Of a stretch of 13,047 nucleotides of DNA, positions 6,320 to 12,546 are shown piece by piece. A model generated the notes under the pieces. The model made no database searches, was not told the origin of the DNA, and was given only the letters and a program-made list of their open reading frames with translations. Position 1 is the first letter of the stretch; the number at the start of each line of letters is the position of its first letter. The stretch is from Muribaculum sp. (lineage in GTDB: Bacteria > Bacillota > Clostridia > Lachnospirales > Lachnospiraceae), in NCBI GenBank assembly GCA_023663505.1, contig JAMPHH010000076.1, positions 1 through 13,047 of the forward strand, given 5' to 3'. The translations under genes and the position numbers were made by a program.

Positions 6320-6904
6320 TCACAGAGTAATATTTCTAAAGACATTATCCCTGTCATCTTGCTCAATTCCCAGATATCTCTTTGTGACCTGATAGGAGGA
6401 ATGATTGTAAATGTTCATCAACAGGGCAGGCGGCGTTCCCTGCTGCCATGCGTGATAGCCGAAGGTTTTCCGGAGGGAATGGCAGCTCACATTATGCTCC
6501 AGTCCCACAGACTCAGCAGCTTTTTTAATTATGCGGAACGCCTGACAGCGGCTTATGGGTCGGTTGGTTCCCTTGCGGCTGGGAAACAGGCAGCTATCCT
6601 CTGTGGGGGCGCAGGGGAATTGCGCTCTGTATGTGGTAAGGGTATCGATAACGGAATTATTTAAGGCTATGGTGCTGGTCTTGCCCGTCTTTTTCTCTAT
6701 GACTGTCAGATGCTCCAGAAAGCATTCCTTGCGAAAATCATAAAGATCCCGCCATCTTAGTTCCAAGACGTCAGTGATGCGCAGGGCGGTATTCAGCCCC
6801 AGTATGCAGAGGGTGTAGTTGCGAAGATTTCTCTCCTTTTCCAGATAAAAATCCTTAAATTCATGAAGCAATGTCGTGTCTCTGATTGGTTGTGTTGTGC
6901 TCAT
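6320..6904 (-). CDS. short tyrosine recombinase, FimB/FimE-like DNA invertase candidate
   Basis: The 194-residue protein is essentially only the catalytic domain, the size of FimB/FimE and shorter than full phage integrases. The active-site set is visible: Arg42 in NTALRITDVLELRW, Lys72/75 in EKKTGKTS, His142 and Arg145 in HSLRKTFGYHAW, His168 in IYNHSSYQVT, and the nucleophile Tyr177 in KRYLGI. ATG 6904 is chosen because it has AAAGGAG six bases upstream. The longer frame to ATG 6940 would start directly at a TATAAT and lacks a ribosome site. It lies alone between two inverted palindromic sites and is probably self-acting on them. It is expected to cut and exchange strands through a covalent 3'-phosphotyrosine. 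Its own -10 (TATAAT, 6939-6944 on the - strand) abuts the right site. Confidence 0.88.
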   Translation of the reverse strand: MSTTQPIRDTTLLHEFKDFYLEKERNLRNYTLCILGLNTALRITDVLELRWRDLYDFRKECFLEHLTVIEKKTGKTSTIALNNSVIDTLTTYRAQFPCAPTEDSCLFPSRKGTNRPISRCQAFRIIKKAAESVGLEHNVSCHSLRKTFGYHAWQQGTPPALLMNIYNHSSYQVTKRYLGIEQDDRDNVFRNITL

Positions 6905-6933
6905 GGTTTCTCCTTTCGTTTCCGGTGCGATTT

Positions 6934-6963
6934 TTCTCATTATAACGCAACACTTCTTATAAA
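6934..6963 (+). promoter_or_regulatory. possible csrA promoter straddling the right recombination site
   Basis: TTCTCA (6934-6939), 18 bases, TATAAA (6958-6963). The -35 lies inside the putative invertible segment and the -10 lies in the site's centre. Both hexamers are imperfect, so this is tentative. A TATAAC at 6941-6946 has no good -35. Confidence 0.3.
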
Positions 6964-6974
6964 TGTGTTGCGTT
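6944..6974. repeat. right palindromic recombination site (candidate)
   Basis: AACGCAACA (6944-6952), a 13-base centre CTTCTTATAAATG, TGTTGCGTT (6966-6974): perfect 9-bp arms. It shares GCAACACTTCTTATAA with the left site in inverted orientation. Confidence 0.7.
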
Positions 6975-7016
6975 CAAAACAAAGCAGGGATCGCTGAGGG
7001 CGACAAGGAGGTTAGC

Positions 7017-7343
7017 ATGTTAAGACTGACAGTAAGCGCGGAGGAATATCTGATGATTGGAGAGGACATCAAGCTGGTGTTCTTGGGTGGGACGGGAAAA
7101 AACTTAAGAATCATGGTGGACGCCCCGAAGGACACGAATATCGTCAGGAGCACTGTGTTGGAGAAGAAGATCACAGATCCGGAGGAGCGGGCAAAGCTTC
7201 CCAAGTATTATGCACAGCAGGAGCACCCGGAGAAATATGTGAAGAAAGGCACCAGAGCAAAGGAAGCCGAGGAGAAAAAGCCCGCAGACAAAAAGCATGG
7301 GACATTGAAAAATCCCAGAATCATCATTGCCAAGGGAGTGTAG
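7017..7343 (+). CDS. csrA: CsrA RNA-binding translational regulator with a long C-terminal tail
   Basis: The first ~52 residues match CsrA: MLRLTVSAEEYLMIG, the GKNLRIMVDAPKD core, and an Arg at position 44, the RNA-contacting position in CsrA. CsrA dimers bind ANGGA motifs in mRNA leaders, usually blocking ribosome binding. In Firmicutes the classic target is flagellin mRNA, with FliW as antagonist (established in Bacillus subtilis). ATG 7017 has AAGGAGG five bases upstream; the frame continues upstream to 6963 but into the recombination site. The product has 108 residues against the usual 61-75. The extra ~55 are charged and Lys/Glu-rich (KYVKKGTRAKEAEEKKPADK) and end in KNPRIIIAKGV. It is immediately upstream of flagellin and next to the putative invertible segment. 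No fliW is in the window. Confidence 0.92.
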   Translation: MLRLTVSAEEYLMIGEDIKLVFLGGTGKNLRIMVDAPKDTNIVRSTVLEKKITDPEERAKLPKYYAQQEHPEKYVKKGTRAKEAEEKKPADKKHGTLKNPRIIIAKGV

Positions 7344-7365
7344 AAGGCGCATCTATCAGATAATA

Positions 7366-7420
7366 ATCGGATAGTTTGGCTCTGTGGTCAGGGCCCGGCG
7401 GCGGGGCGGGACTATCCGGT
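7366..7420 (+). promoter_or_regulatory. inverted repeat between csrA and flagellin
   Basis: ATCGGATAGT (7366-7375) pairs with ACTATCCGGT (7411-7420), ten pairs including one G-T, around a 35-base GC-rich loop that contains GGGCCC. There is no T tract, so it is a poor terminator. It may be a leader structure or an operator. Confidence 0.4.
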
Positions 7421-7454
7421 CATTATATAAGCAACAAGTAAACTAATTCACACC

Positions 7455-7491
7455 GATGTAAATGGAATTACATCAGGTAAGACCAAGGAGG
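7455..7491 (+). promoter_or_regulatory. CsrA-binding leader of flagellin mRNA
   Basis: GATGTAA (7455-7461) and TTACATC (7468-7474) form a perfect 7-bp stem with loop ATGGAA, which presents an ANGGA motif. A second motif, AAGGA, lies within the Shine-Dalgarno AAGGAGG (7485-7491), eight bases before the ATG. A hairpin-loop site plus a site over the SD is the arrangement known for CsrA at B. subtilis hag. Confidence 0.8.
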
Positions 7492-7499
7492 TTATTTTT

Positions 7500-9101
7500 A
7501 TGGTAGTACAGCACAATTTAACAGCGATGAACTCTAACAGAATGCTCGGTTTGACCACGAGCGCACAGGCTAAGTCCACCGAGAAGTTGTCTTCCGGTTA
7601 TAAGATCAACCGTGCGGCTGATGACGCAGCAGGTCTGGCAATCAGCGAGAAGATGAGAAAGCAGATCAGAGGTCTGACTCAGGCTTCCGCAAACGCACAG
7701 GACGGTATCAGCGCAGTGCAGACCGCAGAGGGCGCATTGACTGAGGTACAGGATATGCTCCAGAGAATGAACGAGCTGGCAGTGAAGGCGGCAAACGGCA
7801 CCAATTCCGCTTCTGACCGCGATGCGATTCAGGCGGAGATCGACCAGTTAGTGACAGAGATCGACCGTGTATCCGAGACCACCAAGTTCAACGAGACCTA
7901 TCTTTTGAAGGGCGATGATACCGCGGCGAAGGACACGGAGTTCAAGTATAAGGAAGGCGAGGTTCTCAGTCAGAATCTTTACTATGTAGAGAATAATGAA
8001 GTAAAGACCTTGGCAAAGGGAGCTTTCGCAAAGGAGCTTGATTCCACGAAGAGCTATTACACCAATTCCGTGGGCGTGACAGACGGCGTGGTATTTGCGT
8101 CAACTGCTTCTACTAATGTGAGCTCGACGCTGGTTTTGACCGACACCACAGGCAAGTATATGAAGAAGAACACGAAAGACAGTGGTTATTATGCGCTTGC
8201 TTCAGGAGAAGCCATTGATACTACGGCAACATATTATTCAACCGCATCTGCGACTGATTCTACCGGAACAATCAAGAGTCAGTTGGTTCAGGTTGCCGGC
8301 AGCGCTATTACGGACACTCAGAATTCCTTTGTATTGAATTCTGGTGTGACAGCCTATGATAAGGACGGTCAGAAGATGGCGGCTGGCGCAGTGATTGGCT
8401 CTGCGGCAACTGATATCAGCAAGTACTACTCCGAGCTCGGCACAGTGAAGTTGGGACCGGATTCCGTTGATGATACTAAGAAATATGTGGTAAAGGGCGC
8501 GGTTCAGTTCATTGACAAGGACGGCAATGAGATCGCCGCTAACGGTCTGGATAAGTATGTCAGCAATGACGGCAAGTTAAAGCCCAATTCCGGTTTGTAT
8601 CTTAAGACAGGGGAGGGCGTGACCGACCGCAGGGCAGCGTCACAGGACGATGTTGATGCGTATGTTGACAGCAGCGCGCAGTATGAGGTAGGTGCGTTGA
8701 CGCTGAATCTTCATGTAGGCGCTGATGCCACCACGAACAATCAGATATCCCTTGAGATCAAGGCGATGAGCGCGAAGGTTCTGGGCGTGAAGGGCTTGAA
8801 GGTAGATGGCAGCGATGACACTAACGCGTTGAATGCCGTTGAGACTATCAAGGCTGCTTTGAACAAGGTTTCTGATCAGAGATCGGCTCTCGGCGCGATT
8901 CAGAATCGTCTGGAGCACACGATCAGCAATCTGGACAACGTTGTGGAGAACACCACGTCTGCCGAGTCCCAGATTCGTGATACCGATATGGCTACCGAGA
9001 TGGTTAAGTATGCGAACAACAACATTCTGGCACAGGCTGGTCAGTCCATGCTGGCACAGGCTAACCAGAGCAATCAGGGCGTTTTGGCTCTGCTTGGCTA
9101 A
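7500..9101 (+). CDS. fliC: flagellin, main filament subunit
   Basis: This 533-residue protein is the secreted subunit of the flagellar filament. The N-terminal D0/D1 region (about 1-138) is canonical: MVVQHNLTAMNSNRMLG, LSSGYKINRAADDAAGLAIS, and LQRMNELAVKAANGT (87-101), with Arg89 in the TLR5-contact segment. The C-terminal D1/D0 helices (about 440-533) include LGAIQNRLEHTISNLDNV and end in NQGVLALLG. Between them, about 140-430, is a Ser/Thr/Asp/Gly-rich, surface-exposed domain with degenerate strand repeats (DTTGKYM, YDKDGQKMA, IDKDGNEIA; YYT, YYS, YYA), a plausible O-glycosylation target. There is no signal peptide, as expected for type III export. Translation should be controlled by CsrA through the leader. 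No clear sigma-28 promoter was found upstream, so it may be co-transcribed with csrA. Glycosyltransferase genes follow. Confidence 0.97.
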   Translation: MVVQHNLTAMNSNRMLGLTTSAQAKSTEKLSSGYKINRAADDAAGLAISEKMRKQIRGLTQASANAQDGISAVQTAEGALTEVQDMLQRMNELAVKAANGTNSASDRDAIQAEIDQLVTEIDRVSETTKFNETYLLKGDDTAAKDTEFKYKEGEVLSQNLYYVENNEVKTLAKGAFAKELDSTKSYYTNSVGVTDGVVFASTASTNVSSTLVLTDTTGKYMKKNTKDSGYYALASGEAIDTTATYYSTASATDSTGTIKSQLVQVAGSAITDTQNSFVLNSGVTAYDKDGQKMAAGAVIGSAATDISKYYSELGTVKLGPDSVDDTKKYVVKGAVQFIDKDGNEIAANGLDKYVSNDGKLKPNSGLYLKTGEGVTDRRAASQDDVDAYVDSSAQYEVGALTLNLHVGADATTNNQISLEIKAMSAKVLGVKGLKVDGSDDTNALNAVETIKAALNKVSDQRSALGAIQNRLEHTISNLDNVVENTTSAESQIRDTDMATEMVKYANNNILAQAGQSMLAQANQSNQGVLALLG

Positions 9102-9123
9102 AAGTTGTCGCCGTAAAGGGTAT

Positions 9124-9150
9124 ATAGGCGGTGCGTGTTGCACCGCCTAT
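9124..9150 (+). terminator. hairpin after flagellin
   Basis: ATAGGCGGTGC (9124-9134) and GCACCGCCTAT (9140-9150) form a perfect 11-bp GC-rich stem with a 5-base loop, followed by TTTCTATC, a weak T tract. It may give partial termination, lowering expression of the glycosyltransferases relative to flagellin. Confidence 0.65.
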
Positions 9151-9172
9151 TTCTATCGGATAGGAGCGGGAT

Positions 9173-10372
9173 ATGAAGCTGTTTGTCTATGAATGGAATT
9201 TTATAACCAAGCATGATCTGTATCATGCCATGTCGGAGCAGGGGATTGAATATGACAGGTTTATGGCGAGGGCAAATCCTCGGGTAAAGGCGGAGAAGGA
9301 GGAGTTTCTGGAGAGCCTGAAGGAAGCCTTGGACAAGGGAAAGGGCTATGACGCAATTTTCTCTGTTAATTTTTTCCCTGAGCTGGCGGACGCGGCGTAT
9401 GAGAGAGGGATTCCCTATGTAAGCTGGACGTATGACAGTCCGGCATTGGGCAATGTTAATGAAAGCCTGATGCGGGACAGCAATCGGATCTTTGTATTTG
9501 ATTCCGCGGAGTATGATGAATATTGCAGATATGACGTGCCGAATCTGTATTATCTGCCGCTGGCAGTCAACACCAAACGTATAAGCCGTATGAAGCCCAC
9601 CCCCATGGAGCAGATGAAGTATCATGCAGATGTATCGCTGGTAGGGCAGCTTTATCAATCGGATATGGACAAGCTGTTTCCGCTGTTTGACGAGTACGGG
9701 GCGGGATATATCGCCGCTATCATTAACATGCAGATGAATGTCTATGGGACGAATATCGTGAAGGAGCTGGTAAATGACAAGGTGGTGGAGCGTCTCTGTA
9801 ATCCGGCGGTGACGGAGGCTTTGCTAAACAATATCAATAACAACTTTCTGCATGATGTGGAGGAGTTGAAGGGCTGGGCGCTGACGGCGTTTCTGTTAAA
9901 GGCTGTGACCAACAAGGAGAGGGTACTGCTCCTCACGCTATTGGCGAAATATTGTCATGTAAAATTATTTACCACAACGGCGCCGAAGCTGCCAAATGTC
10001 AATATCTATGGTGTGGTGGACTATGTGGAGCATATGCCGTTGGTTTTTAAATGCAGTAAGATTAATCTGAATATTACATTGCGAAATATACGCAAGGGGA
10101 TTCCCCAACGCGTGATTGATATTATGGGCTGCCGCGCGTTGGCGTTGACCAATTATCAGGAGGATTTGAACAGGTATTTTGAAGATGGGCGGGAGCTCCT
10201 GATATACAGCTCCGCAGAGGAGGCTTTGGATAAATGCAGGTATTATTTGAAGCATGAGAAGGAAGCGGAAAAGATTCGGGAGAATGCGTACAGGCTTGTC
10301 AGGGAGCAATTCAGCTATGAGCATCAGCTCAACAGAATATGGGAATTATCGGGTCTGAAGGGGAAATTATAA
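9173..10372 (+). CDS. CgeB/DUF3880-type glycosyltransferase-like protein, probable flagellin modification
   Basis: The 399-residue protein has a Rossmann-like N-terminal half with YDAIFSVNFFPELADAAYERGIPYVSWTYDSP, typical of DUF3880 proteins. Its C-terminal half resembles GT-B transferases: CSKINLNITLRNIRKGIPQRVIDIMGCRALALTNYQEDLNRYFEDGRELLIYSS, the segment expected to bind the nucleotide-sugar. No signal peptide or membrane segment is seen, so it should act in the cytoplasm before flagellin export. The start ATG has AGGAG six or seven bases upstream. It lies 71 bases after flagellin and is followed by a related gene, the usual placement for flagellin glycosyltransferases in clostridia. The sugar donor and acceptor are not readable. 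Confidence 0.8.
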   Translation: MKLFVYEWNFITKHDLYHAMSEQGIEYDRFMARANPRVKAEKEEFLESLKEALDKGKGYDAIFSVNFFPELADAAYERGIPYVSWTYDSPALGNVNESLMRDSNRIFVFDSAEYDEYCRYDVPNLYYLPLAVNTKRISRMKPTPMEQMKYHADVSLVGQLYQSDMDKLFPLFDEYGAGYIAAIINMQMNVYGTNIVKELVNDKVVERLCNPAVTEALLNNINNNFLHDVEELKGWALTAFLLKAVTNKERVLLLTLLAKYCHVKLFTTTAPKLPNVNIYGVVDYVEHMPLVFKCSKINLNITLRNIRKGIPQRVIDIMGCRALALTNYQEDLNRYFEDGRELLIYSSAEEALDKCRYYLKHEKEAEKIRENAYRLVREQFSYEHQLNRIWELSGLKGKL

Positions 10373-10386
10373 TGTAGGGTTCTGGT

Positions 10387-10437
10387 AAATTGCGAAGCAA
10401 TTTTCAGGAATTGTTAAAAATTATTTTTAACAATTCC
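10387..10437 (+). terminator. two tandem hairpins between the glycosyltransferase genes
   Basis: AAATTGC-GAA-GCAATTT (10387-10403) is followed by a 14-bp AT-rich stem, GGAATTGTTAAAAA (10407-10420) with TTTTTAACAATTCC (10424-10437). The second can act as a terminator or attenuator in either direction; it could also protect mRNA ends. Confidence 0.5.
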
Positions 10438-10483
10438 TTATTATCTGTGCCGTCAAATGATAGGCGGCGGAATGGAGATTTAT

Positions 10484-11563
10484 ATGAAGGTGCTGTATCT
10501 GAAATGGGGATATAGGTATGATGACGCTGTGATTCGTGCGTTTCAGGCGGCGGGGCTTGAGACGGAGGAGATATTTTTATCTGAGCAATTTCAAGACATC
10601 GCGGGCGATATTGTATTTTCGGTTAATTTCTTTGCCGAGATATCGGCTGTATGTCAGAGGGAAGGGGTGCCCTATTGTAGCTGGGTGCTGCAGCTCCCGA
10701 ATTTTGATTTATATACGGAGGCGGTCAGAAATTCCTGCAATTATATAGGGGTATGTGACAGCTATCTGGCAGAGAAATTATGGCAGATGGGAGTGTCAAA
10801 GGCATTTTTCCTGCCGGATGCGGTGGAGGCGTATACTCCTGAGCTTAAGCCCGTGGAGCGGGAAGCGTGCTTTGTGGCGAGGCGTCCCGTGCAGGAGGCT
10901 TGGAGCATGGACAAAATATCCGCCTATGGCAAAGGATATTTAGATGCTTTTATTCATGGGCAGAGGGTATTATTCGGAGCTAATGTTTTGGAGAATGGTC
11001 TGCTGTTAAAGGTACAGAAGGAATTTGTGGAGGACAATCCGATTCCTGAGGAGGTGCTCCCCGAATGTCGGCGGCTCTATCTGGCGGACAGGTATTTTGC
11101 TCCGGCGTGTACCGCGCTTCAGCAGGATATTTTTTTACAGAATTTCGCCTCTATTATGACAATTTATTCAGATGGGGAGTTTGAGGGTTGTGACTCGTCG
11201 GTGAAGCGCCCCTATGTCGATGATGAGGAGAAAAGGAGAGAGATTTTTGCGGGAAAGGAATTTACTCTGGTGTTGGCGCCTCATATCCTGCACAACGGTA
11301 TCCCGAGAGAGTTGTTGGAGGTAATAGTTGCAGGGGGATTCCCTTTGGCGGGATTCCAGAAGGATTACGGCTACTTTTTTGAGAGAGATGAAAACCTTGT
11401 TTATTTTACGAGCCCTTCGGAATTCTCGCAGGCTGTCGTCAGGTATGGCAACAGCGCGGAGGAGAGGGAACGGGTCAGACGGGCGGCATATCAGACGGTG
11501 ATAGCAGGGCACACCTATCAGCACAGGGTCGTCACCATGCTGGAAATGTGGGAAAGGCTGTGA
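10484..11563 (+). CDS. second CgeB/DUF3880-type glycosyltransferase-like protein
   Basis: The 359-residue protein is a divergent paralogue of the gene before it. The N-terminus KVLYLKWGYRYDDAVIRAF is followed by DIVFSVNFFAEISAVCQREGVPYCSWVLQ, which aligns with FSVNFFPELADAAYERGIPYVSW of its neighbour. The C-terminal half contains ILHNGIPRELLEVIVAGGFPLAG and YFFERDENLVYFTSPSEF, the expected donor-sugar binding region of GT-B enzymes. ATG 10484 is chosen for its GGAG six or seven bases upstream; the frame extends upstream to 10457 without a better ribosome site. No export signal is seen. It probably acts on flagellin with its neighbours. The gene downstream begins 29 bases after its stop. Confidence 0.75.
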   Translation: MKVLYLKWGYRYDDAVIRAFQAAGLETEEIFLSEQFQDIAGDIVFSVNFFAEISAVCQREGVPYCSWVLQLPNFDLYTEAVRNSCNYIGVCDSYLAEKLWQMGVSKAFFLPDAVEAYTPELKPVEREACFVARRPVQEAWSMDKISAYGKGYLDAFIHGQRVLFGANVLENGLLLKVQKEFVEDNPIPEEVLPECRRLYLADRYFAPACTALQQDIFLQNFASIMTIYSDGEFEGCDSSVKRPYVDDEEKRREIFAGKEFTLVLAPHILHNGIPRELLEVIVAGGFPLAGFQKDYGYFFERDENLVYFTSPSEFSQAVVRYGNSAEERERVRRAAYQTVIAGHTYQHRVVTMLEMWERL

Positions 11564-11592
11564 CGATTCACAGGAGAAGGAAGGTTAAGGGT

Positions 11593-12546
11593 ATGATGAT
11601 TTATGTATGTAGTCCGCCGCGCGTGGCGACAGGCGGAGTGGAGCTGCTCCAACAGTTGGTCTGTGAATTAAACCGCCGGCAGGAGGGGATTAGCAAGATC
11701 TTGTATCTTGACGATACACCTGAGGTCGGGTGGGGAGTCCCTCGGCAATATGAAAAATATCATAATCCATACACGGTGAATGCGTTTCAGGGAGATGACT
11801 CCATATTTATCGTGCCGGAGATATGGGCAGCCAGAGGAGAAAAGCTTTTTCATAATTGGCCTACCGTAATCTGGTGGGAAAGTGTGGACAATTATTTTAA
11901 AACTCATGTGCGGGAGCTCTGGGGCAGCTTTAGGCAGAATAATTCCATGCTCCATATGACGCAGTCCATGTATGCCAAAAGCTTTCTTATGGATAATTGC
12001 GGCATTCCCGAGAACAGAATCATAGAGGTGTCCGATTATGTGGGTGAGGCTTTCCTGAGCGGCAAGGTAAGTCTCAAGGCTTCGCGGCGCAGACCGATTG
12101 TTCTCTATAATAAGGCGAAGGGCTTGGAATTTACCAATCAGCTGATAGAAGCATCGCCTTCGTTTCAATGGATTCCCATTGCGGGAATGTCCACGGAGGA
12201 GATTGTAGAAATTATGTCCAAGAGCAGGGTTTATATTGATTTTGGCGATCACCCCGGGAAGGACAGAATGCCCAGAGAAGCAGCGATTAGAGGTTGTTGT
12301 ATCGTGACCGGCAGAAACGGGAGCGCAAGCTATCCTGAAGATGTACCGATTATGGGGCGGTACAAATTTGAGAGGAAGGAGGAAAATATTCCAAGGATAT
12401 GTTCACGGATACAAGAATTGCTCGATGATTATGATGCCTATATCTCTGATTTTGAACAGTATCGAGCCATGATTCGCGGGGAGCGCGCAAAATTTGAGGC
12501 GGCAGTGGGGGGGCTGGTCGTTAAACTGCAGGAGTGGTTTGGGTAG
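11593..12546 (+). CDS. glycosyltransferase-like protein (GT-B type, 317 aa)
   Basis: The protein begins MMIYVCSPPRVATGGVELLQQL, the glycine-containing first loop of GT-B glycosyltransferases (GG-x-E). Later it has PTVIWWESVDNYF, MTQSMYAKSFL and, near residue 238, DFGDHPGKDRMPREAAIRGCCIVTG. That last segment resembles the E-containing donor-phosphate region of family 4-like enzymes. ATG 11593 is preferred because AAGGAAGG lies about eight bases upstream; the frame is open back to 11548, overlapping the previous gene. It is probably the last gene of a flagellin glycosylation operon. Its stop overlaps by 26 bases the 3' end of the convergent heptad-repeat gene. Substrate unknown. Confidence 0.78.
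   Translation: MMIYVCSPPRVATGGVELLQQLVCELNRRQEGISKILYLDDTPEVGWGVPRQYEKYHNPYTVNAFQGDDSIFIVPEIWAARGEKLFHNWPTVIWWESVDNYFKTHVRELWGSFRQNNSMLHMTQSMYAKSFLMDNCGIPENRIIEVSDYVGEAFLSGKVSLKASRRRPIVLYNKAKGLEFTNQLIEASPSFQWIPIAGMSTEEIVEIMSKSRVYIDFGDHPGKDRMPREAAIRGCCIVTGRNGSASYPEDVPIMGRYKFERKEENIPRICSRIQELLDDYDAYISDFEQYRAMIRGERAKFEAAVGGLVVKLQEWFG

Larger units (their letters stand above)
6214..6974. mobile_element. putative self-contained invertible DNA segment
   Basis: A tyrosine recombinase gene fills the space between two inverted, palindromic, same-geometry sites (arms of 9-10 bp, centre of 13 bp). Recombination between inverted sites inverts the DNA between them (established for Fim-type and other tyrosine recombinases). 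Inversion here would flip the recombinase and change the DNA abutting both the diguanylate cyclase and csrA. The outside flanks show no obvious direct duplication, which does not favour a recent transposon insertion. Confidence 0.6.

Noticed and set aside
6236..6664. ORF opposite the recombinase
   Set aside because: The opposite strand encodes the full catalytic motif set of a tyrosine recombinase; this frame is its shadow.
7430..7460. Sigma-28 promoter for flagellin (TAAA...CCGATG)
   Set aside because: The spacing between TAAA and CCGATG is only about 10 bases instead of about 15, and the second half belongs to the CsrA hairpin stem.
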